Of a stretch of 64,000 nucleotides of DNA, positions 37,401 through 47,878 are shown piece after piece. Position 1 is the first letter of the stretch. Each line of letters opens with the position of its first letter. The notes under the pieces were generated by a model, which was given only the letters and a program-made list of their open reading frames with translations, ran no database searches and was not told the origin of the DNA. Made by a program: the position numbers and the translations under genes. Source of the stretch: Drosophila pseudoobscura (lineage: Eukaryota > Arthropoda > Insecta > Diptera > Drosophilidae); NCBI RefSeq assembly GCF_009870125.1, contig NC_046679.1, forward strand, positions 11,780,001 to 11,844,000. Reading direction: 5' to 3'.

Positions 37401-39916
37401 TTTCTTACGAGCAGTTGTTCTTCGAAAATATAATTTGGTATTCGAAATAAGGATACATTTACATACATGAGTATTTATCGTGACATTTACTTTATCTTTA
37501 AACTTTGGTCCCCGGTCCGAGTCTGTCATCCTGCAGCGAACGCATTCCTCGGCTCATGTTAAATTTATATTTTGAAACACAGAAGCCGAGTCGTTTGACA
37601 GTTGGTTTGTTCGCATTTCTTATCAGTTCTCGGTCACCGTCCACCACCCACTGAAGTTTATTCAGCTTGTAGACAGGCTTATCGCTGGCCAGCACTGCCC
37701 CCTGAGTGGGTCCTGGTCCTGCCATAACTATCGTACATATGCCAGTTACATATGGCCCCGTATCCCATATCCATTGCATTTTGTTGCGCTTAGTCCACTT
37801 CCTCTCTCCCTCTTTCTTCATCTCTCCGTCCATCTCTTTCTGCTGCAGTGGCACACCCTGCTACCTGGCCAACTAACTGTTTTGCATATTCATATCATGA
37901 AATTTCAAATTTATTCGATGTCTCATGTGCCAGAGGATGGCAAGCCCATGCAGAAATTTGTAAACCATAGCCCATCGCATATCCCATCGCCCCCTGTGTT
38001 CCAGGTCAGTAACCTACGTGAATTAAAAATTACGCATCCCCAAACGCCCCCAACCACAAACCGACCAACATTCCCGTGTGTTGTGCATCGCATACGAGTA
38101 TCCCTATGTTTTAGACACCAAATTTTGTCATTGGCCTGTGGCCGGGTTCCTGTGTCCGATGCCGATGCCGATGCCCGATGCCCAGAGGATGCAGGAGCCT
38201 CCAGTTTTGAGCCTGTTTATATTGCATGTTACGGTCCCATGCACCTGCGGCCCACCCCAGAATCGATTACAGGAAATAGATCGGGATCCCTGCAATCAGG
38301 CACTGCTTTAATCATTTTGTTTCAGTAACAAAGCTTTTGTATTTTGTTTAGTATTGCATTTGAATGAACAGAACATTCGGTGTCTCGTTTCAATGCAATT
38401 CTTCTTGTTTAAGCACTTTTAGAGCTTAAGATAGAGCTCGAAATAGGACTGGTGTTTAGGAACAGTATTTAAAGCCACGTTGGCTAGGGTTCCATCCTAG
38501 AGAAACAATTTCAATATGGAACTTTTCTAAAGCGTCGTATCATCGTATTTTCGTACAATATTCTTTCTTTTCGATATTTAATTATTATTAGATAATACAA
38601 AACCATAAGAATGACCCCGTTTTTTCCCCCATTTCTTTACTTCAGATTATTCAAGCGTCTCGGCCCTGTTTGTTACGGACATAAGTGTGCCAGAAATAGT
38701 GGACTTTCGGGACAACGTGACGCTCTCCTGCAGCTATGACATGCGAGGACACACCCTGAACTCTGTCAAATGGTACAAGGATCACGAGGAGTTCTTCAGG
38801 TACTATCAAAGGCGAAATCTGCTTGCATGAACATCGTTTTCATTGGCTCTTTCCCGCGATCAGGTATTCTCCGCTGGCCAGTCCGATCTATATGACCTTT
38901 GGCGTGCCCGGCCTGCAAGTGCTCGACGGCAAGTATCTGTGCAACGAGTCTAGCTGCAGATTGGACCTAAGCCTTCAGGGTGCCCGGTCGACGGGCTTGT
39001 ACAAGTGTGAGGTCAGCGGCGATGCACCTCACTTCAAGCTGGCGGACAAGGCAGACAACATGACGGTGGCAGGTGGGCACACGCCGAATAGCACTTTTCC
39101 ATTTGTCCCCCTGCTAATTTCTGGCTTCCATTAACACAGCCCTGCCCCAGAGCGACCCGCTAATCGAGAGCTTCAACTCGATGTACCGCATGGAGGAGTT
39201 CCTGAGTGCCACGTGCTCCTCGGACTACTCCAGCCTACCCACCCGGCTCACCTGGTACATCAACGGCGAGCAGGTTAGTGTGCCTAGTCCACGATCCCCC
39301 GTCTCTTGTACCTGTCCCCATCCCTGTCCTTGTCGCCCAAGCCATGCTATTGTTCTACCTCGATTTCCCGCTTATTGCAGCCTCTGCTGGGCGAGCTGCA
39401 GCCCACCATCGACACCAGCATCCCGGCTCACGACTATGTGCTGCGTCGCCAGCGGCTGCAGGTGCACTTTTATCTGCAGGGACAGCGCTTCTACCAGGCT
39501 GGAAAAATCCTCGAGCTGAAGTGCGTCGCGGAAATTGAGAATTATCCGGAGCTGCGGCGGGAAACGTCACTCAGCGCCTCACTTTCGCAGTTCGATAATT
39601 TGAACAATCAAATGCTGATACATGCGGGCACCAGTAAGTGCCAAACCCCCCCTACATCCACCTTTTCCGGTTCGGTTTTTGGTATTGGTTGTGCAATTTA
39701 GCATTTCGTTTCGTTTGCCTTGGTTTCGTTTCGTTTCAATGCAATTAACTAACCGCCGTGACATTTCCTCTGGCTTATTTGTCTTTTCCTTCCTTTTTCT
39801 CCCGACTTGCAGATTCTGGGGCCGCACAAAGGAGCCGCGCCTGGGCCACGACCTCGCTAATTTCCGCCTGGCTGGTGACACTTTTTCTCGCACTGTGCTT
39901 TCGACGCCCCTCATGA
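34490..39916 (+). CDS. beat-V: Beaten path V family protein, two Ig domains (probably beat-Va)
   Basis: A spliced gene of about 299 residues. Coding exons: 34490-34535, 38646-38799, 38864-39072, 39140-39273, 39381-39633 and 39813-39916; all introns are GT..AG and joins keep frame. Residues 1-15 are a hydrophobic signal peptide. The first Ig domain has Cys44, Trp58 and Cys115, with an extra Cys93/Cys98 pair; motifs include WYKDHEEFFRY (58-68) and GLYKCEVSGDAP (111-122), hallmarks of Beat proteins. The second Ig domain has Cys162, Trp175 and Cys229. NxS/T sites lie at Asn39, Asn94 and Asn132. The C-terminus (275-295) is a hydrophobic segment ending RRPS, fitting a GPI signal or a single membrane anchor. 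Beat proteins act outside the cell in axon guidance and bind Side-family partners. The paralog (Va, Vb or Vc) is not settled by sequence; adjacency to the calcyphosin-like gene favours Va. Confidence 0.92.
34536..38645 (+). other. Large first coding intron of the beat-V gene
   Basis: A 4,110-base phase-1 intron, from a GTAAGT donor to a TTCAG acceptor, separating the signal peptide from the first Ig domain. It contains a TACTCG hexamer array (35352-35387), AT-rich islands at about 35540-35800, 37200-37500 and 38330-38640, and GATGCC repeats at 38158-38182. Open frames in it, such as 37774-38328 (plus), show no recognisable protein. First introns of this size in guidance genes often carry enhancers. 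Confidence 0.8.
35352..35387. repeat. TACTCG hexamer array in the beat-V intron
   Basis: Six in-phase variants of the unit CGTACT (GGTACT, TGTACT, CGTACT twice, CGCACT, CGTAAT). Confidence 0.75.
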
Positions 39917-41700
39917 ACGGGCTCCAAATTGCTCAGGGGATCGGAGTCGGAGTCGGAGTTGGCGTTCGAACGGGTTGCGCCTCGTACTCGTTTGGCGACT
40001 TTGTCAACTATATCATCACGTTAGTTAGTTAGTCAGTCAGCTAGTCACTTAGTTAGTTAGTTAGTTAGTTAGGGTAACACACAAAGGTAAGACCGCAAAC
40101 TAGTCAATAGGCAAAGCTTTCGGGTGTAAATAGGGTTGAAGTTGGAGTTGGAGTCGTGTTGAAGTTTACAATTTTTAGGAGTGTGCCAAATATTCACAGT
40201 CAAACGAAATCAGGTTCAAGATTAATGCAATTCAAGAAACTTCATTTCACGTGAATTTAATTCATCTATTGTTTAAGTATACGACAGATAAGAAGTGATC
40301 AATTTTCAGTAATACTCGTATGGTCTTCAAGCCAATTGAATTCATTTTTGGTGAGGAAAAACATACACATATTGCTTATCGATAAATTTGATCAATTTCA
40401 CGTGGTGGTGTGGACCTTGTACATGAATGTTTTCAAGTTGATTAGCTGAACAAACACGAATACGACCTGCCTGAATATATATATTCCGATACTATCCTGA
40501 ATAATGTCACTCGCCAGCGAAGCGATCGAATTTATATCGAATGTATGTATATAGATGTAATTTTTTCCCGTTCGTTGCTTGGCAATTGAATGACAAACAC
40601 ATGCATTTGTAGAGCACATTGAACACTTTTCGAGTACTATATTTATCCGCACACCACGAGTATTTGTCCGACGCGACCGTGACGCCAAGTGGATGGGTCA
40701 TGGGCTATGGGTTATGGGCTACGGGAATACACAACCCACAAAAAATAATGCATATGAAACATAATAAAAATAAATGAATTACACACAAAAAAGATGGAAT
40801 TAATGGAATAACATGAGATTTTATCAGTGAGAAATATGCAGATGCTGTAAAAATCATTATAATTAAGTCTAGCATAAATATGCTGTAAATACAATTTTAA
40901 ACATTCAAAACAGAGGACAAACAACTATAAATCATGTCATAAAGCCAGACTCCTACAAAATACGTACATAAATATGTACATATGTGTGTATGGGTATATG
41001 TATGTAGGTGTTTGAATGTATCTCGGCCTGTCCTTGCGGCGTCCAGCCATAACGAGTGCCAACTAAACCGAATCGCAGCACATAGTAAGTTTCATTTGGC
41101 TGAGCGACTACAAATAGAAACTAAATGCTAACCACGGGTCGATGTCCTCTCGTTACCATAAACAGCAACAACAAATGAAAGATATTTTCCACTGAGAGTG
41201 GGACAGAAAAAAGGGAATGCATACTCAGGCTACATTTAACAAAAAACAAAGAGAAACCAAAACCAAATAAAACAATTCAGTATAACTTGATATACATACT
41301 TAACGAAATGAAGCCTGAAAATTTTTGAAATCACTTTTGTTAATAAATATCCAATTAAAATAAAGCTCTGAGCAGAGTGTGTGCTGAAAAAAGTGTGCAG
41401 AAAATTAAACATAAATGTATAAATTAATTTACCTACTCATTCGCACGTCTTTCGGTTGTAAAGAATAAAACACACACAAATCAGAAATAACGAATAACGA
41501 ATAACGACTAATGATAATGTATTGTACATATATAAGAGCATTTGTTTCCGTTTTTTATTTGCCGTACGGCCATTAAATTGTGTAAAATATTTCAAAGGGC
41601 AGACTGCTTCATGGAAGGCGAGAAGGCGGGAGAATCGCATTTAATTTTTTTTGTTCTCTTGCTGTTCATGAAAAATTCAAATAAATAAGATAAATAAATA
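39917..41700 (+). other. AT-rich downstream region, probable beat-V 3' UTR
   Basis: After the TGA at 39914-39916 the sequence has GGAGTC repeats (39943-39966) and a TTAG array (40021-40073), then becomes AT-rich with no exon-like stretch. Candidate poly(A) signals AATAAA occur at 40763-40768 and 41266-41271, with more near 41340. Pumilio-type TGTANATA motifs occur at 40125-40132, 40546-40553, 40884-40891 and about 40976. The true transcript end is not visible. Confidence 0.4.
40021..40073. repeat. TTAG tetranucleotide array
   Basis: A 53-base run of TTAG units, interrupted in the middle by AGTC/AGCTAGTCAC, with five uninterrupted units in its second half. It lies about 105 bases after the beat-V stop codon, so it is probably transcribed. 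Confidence 0.85.
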
Positions 41701-42756
41701 ATTCAATTTATGGATTCCAATGCGTTTATTCAGACTACATATCGCTAATCTGCAGCATTACAGACAGGTCGACGCAGTTCCATTTCCCTATGCGGTCGTG
41801 TGAGTTTTAATTGAAAGCTATGTCCCTGTTCCGACCAGTGGTGGTGGTCTGCAGACAATACATATGGTCAATATGTGCATCGGCCCGCTTTCACTGAGGC
41901 CTGGAGCTATAAGCCTTTAATAAGAGGATTTCCCTAGTTTGCCCCCGAAAGCCGGCAATAGATTTTGAGGTTCGGCATTGTGATGTGTGCTGAAAGAACA
42001 TTTCTTTGTCTATGGCTTTGTGGTTCACCTGTGTGGAAAAAGAGATAATTTGAGGGGATTCAAGTGGTGGGGGAGATTAAGTGCTTGGTTCGCCCCAGAG
42101 GTGAGGCGCCATTGAAGAGCAGAAGAGGTCAACGTCTCTTCTCAAAACTTCCAAGGGACTTGTTCCTGCGAAACACAATAGAATTGTATTAAATTCTCTG
42201 AAAACTTCCTCACACCCCTGCCAGTGATGGAATGTACAGTACTCGTTTAATTTGAAATAATAACTTGTTTAACTACGCAAATTTGCACAATTAATTATGC
42301 TAATGAGGCTCGGCACAGCCGAAACCGAAAGCCGGGCCAAAAAGGCAACGGACAGCCGAAAGCCGAGAGAGCTTAAACAATAAAAAGGGTTAAATAATTA
42401 ATTTCAATGCTGCTGCAATTAGTTGCCACTAAATGTTGCATGAGTTCTGTCCAAAAGATAGGCGCCATGACGAGCACGAAAAGGGCGACGAAGATTCCGT
42501 CAGCGCGGACAACCAGAAGATGACGAGAAGACAGAATGAAGAAAAAACACAAGAAAAAAATATAGCTGACAAGGGCCAGGACCACTTAATGAGCCCGGAC
42601 CCCAGCGAGAGCCGGACCTTCGAGCTAATCAAATTAGCTGGCCATGGACTTTTGATCAAGAATGCGCCACTTTTGAAATTTTCGCTCCATTTCGCGCGGC
42701 GCCACATGGCGTATGCGTAATTTATGTGATTTTAATTAGCAGGACAACGCCTGCGT

Positions 42757-42790
42757 CTGTTGGCTGCTGGCTGTTGGCTGCTGGCTGTCG
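42757..42790. repeat. 14-bp tandem duplication CTGTTGGCTGCTGG
   Basis: Two perfect copies of the 14-base unit followed by a partial third. Confidence 0.8.
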
Positions 42791-42938
42791 TTTGCCTGCC
42801 CGTACCCCTGCCCCCGAATACATGCATGACTTATGACGCCTAGCTGTCACATTCATGATTCGGCAAGTACACTTAATTGAAATTAATTCTGCATTATTTT
42901 CTTCTGATTTTCTTGTGACTTTCTGGTGTTTATTTCCA

Positions 42939-42966
42939 GCCTGAGCCTCAGCCTGAGCCTGAGCCC
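42939..42966. repeat. GCCTGA hexamer array
   Basis: Four GCCTGA/GCCTCA units followed by GCCCGCC. The related CAGCCT array at 45901-45931 has a similar composition. Confidence 0.75.
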
Positions 42967-44471
42967 GCCAGTCGGCATGGAATTTCAAACATTTTCAATT
43001 AAAAAAAGGAATGGCAGACGCAGACAGAGCGCATACCAAGTCGAAGTCGAAGTTCCGCTGGGGGAGACGCATCCCGGAGTTGAGTTGCGTCTAAGTTACC
43101 GAAAAGAGATCCAAAATAAAGTGAAGTGAATTTTTCGCGCTTTGGCATTTGTCAAAGTTTCCCCCGACGTGCTGCTCGAGTGTCCTTCTGCTCGAGTTTT
43201 TTGCTGCCGATGCCGTTGCCGTTGCTGCAGTCGTCGCCTGTTTGCTTTTCATTAAAATCCATTAAAATGCTGCAAATCAAATTAAAAGTTTCAACTTTTC
43301 TTATTCCTCTCCCCAGCTCCCCGCTGGCAGCTAAGCAGTCATCCGGCAGTTGGCAGTTGGCATCATTGTCAGAGCCGCCGCCATCGCCGTTTACGGCTCC
43401 CCCAACCTTCGATGGGTCCGCGATCGGTCCGGCAGTGGGGGGACTTCCAGTATCCTGCTCTTCATTTGCATACCCAACATTTTCAAGTGACAATTGCAAG
43501 TCTTTTGCCCACCCCTGCGTTCCCTATGATGGCTCTGTTTCTGCTATAATGCAGAAATTACTTTTTAATTTCTTTGTTAATTCGTTGAATTTGTGCTTGG
43601 CCTCAGGGAGCAGTCGGCGGTCATTGTTTATTAATTACAGCCGGAACAACTCATCGAAACCAAATATTGAGATCGAGCCGAATCTGTTATGACCCGTTGA
43701 CCTATTGAGCGCTACGTGACCCACAATGACTCATTTGTATGTGGCCGGGCGGCAACCTCATCGAGTAGCATGCCACGCATACCAATCAGTTGTTGACACA
43801 AATACAAATGCCGTCAGCTCCCAGTTGCTTATTCCCAAATTGATATGCAAACAGCAGCAGCCCCTGCAGAGGTCTCAGCAGCAGCCTCATCCCCGGTCCC
43901 ATCCCCACCCACAGCCCTAGGAAGGTCGGAAGTCTGCCTCACCTCCTGAGCAAAATGCTATTGTCGGGGCAGAGATTTCAATTTTGGTTCAAGGCTGCCT
44001 CTTACTGTATAGGATAGTCAGAACTGGTAAAGTCTAAACACGGAATGCTAGTTGGTTCAGGATTAGTAAATATTTAAGGGAATGTTTCCGTGCAGTCTGT
44101 ATTTTGGATAGTTCCCTTTTGCCCAATATTAGATATTCAGAGCGTCTAAAATGCAATGAACAAAGCTAGCTTGAATGCATTTAAGGCAACCAGAAATGGT
44201 CTAAATTCTTTTACAATATCGCTTAAATCTAGCAGGAGATGGAAAAAATTATGAAAAATAGTACAAAACTTCAAGTTTGGGTCGGTATATGTCCAGGCAT
44301 ATCCATTCTATCGACACATACTAAGAGCCATATGAAAAGACGTATATTTTTTAATCCATATGTATATTCTTGTGGGTATTCGCACTGATGATGCCGAGTT
44401 AAAGCTATAAAAGTGCACAATGTGACAAAATCAAAATTTTTTAATTTAAAAAAAAATGCGGAAAAATATAA

Positions 44472-44495
44472 ACATACATATGTACATATGTATGT
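44472..44495. repeat. 24-bp perfect palindrome (CATA/TATG type)
   Basis: Twenty-four bases identical to their reverse complement, centred on GTAC, with AT-rich flanks. It contains the whole 20-base palindrome found at 5420-5439. Confidence 0.8.
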
Positions 44496-45266
44496 ATATG
44501 TGATTGATTTCAATGTGAATATATTTGGTTTTGTTTTTTAAATTTATTATTATTCTATTTAATTATTTTTTTATGTATGTTAAAGTTTTTTTATTGTCAT
44601 TAGCGAATGAAATATGACTTATGGTATGTCATATATCCATGGATAAATTTTATCTTTTCTAAATAAATCTGAATAATCTTAAAAAAATGTTTGTTTTTTC
44701 GGTGTCCATGTTAAATATTACGGGTGTGTTCAGTAATTATATAATCACAAAGGCATAAACTTCAATTAATCGCCTCCATGTACAGTTTATTGTCTAGCTG
44801 AAATGTAGAAAATATCATTTAAATTTTAGCCCAATTTGGAAAAGAAGTCCATGTCGGATTGAGTCGTTCCCCAACTAAAGATATCCCATTTACCCTGCTC
44901 ACCTTGAGTAAAACTTTTCAACGGTTTGGCTACGTTTGGGGGGTAATTGAATATAGCGGCTTCATCCATTTATGTAAATACGTGTATATTGTTTAGTTGA
45001 ATTATTTTCCGCCTTTTTGCACATTTTTATTTTGCCGATATTATTTCCATGGCTCATTCTCATCCCGTTCTCGTTGTCTGTAACCAGATTCCGGCTTCCT
45101 CCCCTGCTTTCTCCTTGCTTGGCCGCACATGAGTTTTTATAGTTTTTCATTATTTGCATAGGGCTTATCTCTGGGGAGAATTAGTATAAAGGAGGATTCC
45201 AGCACAGCGAGAGAAGTTAAGGAGCAGGGCCACGGCCACGTGGGACTGGGTTCAGGTCCGGAGCGA

Positions 45267-45290
45267 GGGGCCAGGGGCCAGGGGCCAGGG
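45267..45290 (+). repeat. GGGGCCA array with G-quadruplex pattern
   Basis: Three perfect GGGGCCA heptamers followed by GGG: four G runs with uniform CCA loops. Immediately followed by GGTCCGG repeats to 45307. Confidence 0.75.
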
Positions 45291-45480
45291 TCCCGGTCCG
45301 GGTCCGGGCAGCAGGAGCCAAAGTAACAACCGTCGATTGTCGCGGCGCCTGTCGCACCTGCACCTGTAGGGTGCGTGCCTCTCCCTGCAGCCTCTTCCCG
45401 TTGAGTGGCTTTCGCTTTGGCCTGGCAAAAATGGAAATTTGCTACCGCTTATTTATTTTTTCTTTCCCAGTTTCCCAGGC

Positions 45481-45508
45481 TCCCAGCTCCCAGTTCCCAG
45501 CTCCCAGT
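45481..45508. repeat. TCCCAGC/TCCCAGT heptamer array
   Basis: Four strictly alternating heptamers (TCCCAGC, TCCCAGT, TCCCAGC, TCCCAGT), flanked by more degenerate copies from about 45463 to 45515. Confidence 0.8.
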
Positions 45509-46250
45509 TCCCCAGCCATTCTGATCCCAGCTCCCTGCGTGTGCCGCTGCTTGGCTTGTGCAAACGAAGCATGAACTGGGAGCGTAATTCAAGCGGAAAA
45601 TTGTCGCGCAACGGGTCGTTTTCCCATCTTCCCGTTGACGCAGTCCCGTGCTATACGTATACGTATTCCCAGCCCAGCGCCAGCACCGGTCCCGGCACAC
45701 GGTGCACTGAGCTATGTAAACGGCACACGGCTCTACGAGTTAACAATGTTTTAGACCTGGTCTCTGCTGTTGCTGTTGCTGTTTCTGCCGCTGCTGTTAC
45801 CGTTGTACGCGTAGTTGTCGCGTTGTTAATATTCTCGGCTTGCACGCCCCTTAAAATTGACGCACATTAGGGGGTCGAGGCCCGAACCGGAGACTAGAGC
45901 TCAGGCTCAGCCTCAGCCTCAGCCTCAACCTGTGCCATGTCCAGGCACAAGGCTGTTGTTTCGTTTTGAACAGCCAACCAATTGGAATGTTTGATCAGGC
46001 ATTGCATTTTGCTCATCATTTCCATCCATTTCCTTTCGCCGGCCGCCACATCAGAAGGAGATCCAGGCGGCCGCAATTGAAACTCGCGGTCTGCCCCTGC
46101 CCCTGTCCCCATTCCCCAGTCCCCAGTCCCAGCCGATTTTCTCGGTTTCCTATTGCCGATTGCCGGCTGCCGGCTACTGATGCCGGGCTCGCCGCAAATC
46201 GTGTTAGCCACGCCATTAGCAATAGCTTGCAGAGAACCTGGTCCTGGCCA

Positions 46251-46277
46251 CACAACAACAACAACAACAACAACAAC
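46251..46277. repeat. (ACA)n trinucleotide repeat
   Basis: Nine uninterrupted ACA/CAA units. It explains poly-Asn, poly-Thr and poly-Val runs in overlapping open frames on both strands. Confidence 0.9.
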
Positions 46278-47838
46278 GATAACAAAAGCAACACCAACAC
46301 CATCATCAAGGAGCGGACATGCAATTGAGCAGGACTCCAGTTCAATCCTGTCCCACTCTGGCCGGGCTCCTAATGTGCGCGCTCCAATGGCCGTAAACCA
46401 ATTCAAAAGCATATTTGCATGCGCTGATGGACCGTGGACCGCAGGGAGGGAGTGCGATGTGCCGGGATCGGGTGGCTGTGGCTGAGGAGGAGATTGAATG
46501 TATCGAGTGGTTGGAGGGCCTTGAAATATAATATTTAGCCAGAGGCGAGTGAGTTAGAAGGCTCAACCGATCCAAAGGCTTTGTGTCGGGCCAAATCGCT
46601 TGAAATTGAGCGCACGCAAGTCCTGAAATGCTCCGCTGCCGATGTCTCCTGTCCCACCACCATTGAGTAGTATCGCCCCACTCACTGATGCCGTGCCTAT
46701 GTCACCGATGAAGATGCCAATCCTAGTACCAGTGGCAGTGGTAGTACCGATTCCAATGCCGATGCCTTTGCACCATGTGCGAGCCATAACAATGTGGAAA
46801 ATTGTTTCCTGTATCAATTTCACACATTAAGGAAGCAATTCGATTTTATCGCTTCCTCATGACTACACGTTCAATTATTGAAGAGTTTACGTTTGCCTTC
46901 GGCGTTGCCCTCCATTGGAGGAACCAAATGGAGGGCATGGCCTTCCTCTTCCTGCAACACCCAGCATAGAGCCGTAAGTAGTCGCTGTTAGCCCCTTTGC
47001 CAAAAAGCATTTTGCATACATTTGTCTGTCTGTCTCGAGTACGTTTATGTGTGTGTCTGTGGGGGGCACTGGCACTCGCCCTCGGATTGGAGGTAATTCT
47101 TTTCAATTGTTGTCTTACAGGGCGTTTTACAAGCCATTTTCTGCTGTTTGCTGTAGGCTTGTCGGTGAGGCTCAGCTGGTTTTAGGTGTCACCTGACCTT
47201 TGATTTGCTTTGCATTTTGTTTGCTTGATTAATCAGTGTGTGTTTGCCTTGTAAGTGATTATGTTTTGTTATGTAATATTTAAAATTTGTACTGGATTAT
47301 CAGGCTTGCAACTTAATGAAATCAAAAGTTCACGATGTTATGTATGGTACACCAAAATAATTTAGGAACTTAGGTCCACTTCGGGAGATCAGTAAATGAT
47401 TTACCAGCACTGTGGTGCACTTTGAAAACACGAGATATGAGCAAAAAAATTTCTCCCAAACTTTAAACAATTTGTCTTTTCGAGTATATGTAAATGGAAC
47501 AGTTCATTCGAGGAATCCTTTGTGGCGTGGCATGGCGTGGCGAGTGTTGAAGCCAAACCAAATCAGCCGGAGGGAGCCTTGAACTTTCTGCGTTGCGGCA
47601 TCGGCACGCACGGAGACAATATCCATGTACGATACAGTGTAATGCGCGCATATAAAATGATGGCAAACATTTACAAATGTATTGCGACTATAAACATTTT
47701 ATACAAAACCAAAAGAACAGAACAAAAATGAGAAGCTGGGGGAAGAGGGAGGGAAGCAAGAAACGAAAATCGAAATCTAATAAAAATTTCCATTTTTCTA
47801 TGCGCAGTTAACTTTATGCGACAGTTAGGCGTGCATGT

Positions 47839-47878
47839 GTGTGTGCGTGTGCAAAGTGTTAAGTGCACACGCACACAC
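47839..47878. repeat. 15-bp inverted repeat hairpin with 10-base loop
   Basis: Left arm 47839-47853 and right arm 47864-47878 are perfect reverse complements, separated by a ten-base loop (47854-47863). The arms are alternating purine-pyrimidine GT/GC sequence. It may be a cruciform- or Z-DNA-prone GT tract that folded back on itself. Confidence 0.75.

Noticed and set aside
37774..38328. 184-codon open frame inside the beat-V intron
   Set aside because: No domain, includes a GATGCC repeat, and ends in AT-rich intron sequence; a nested gene is not supported.
40021..40073. TTAG array as telomere-like sequence
   Set aside because: The insect telomere unit is TTAGG and Drosophila lacks it; this is a four-base repeat with interruptions inside a gene's downstream region.
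43126..43692. 188-codon open frame, plus strand
   Set aside because: Ser/Pro/Leu-rich composition, no recognisable domain, and codon use unlike the two real genes.
45894..46412. 172-codon open frame, minus strand
   Set aside because: Contains poly-Val from the ACA repeat and Glu-Ala repeats from CAGCCT; the overlapping opposite-strand frames have similar length.
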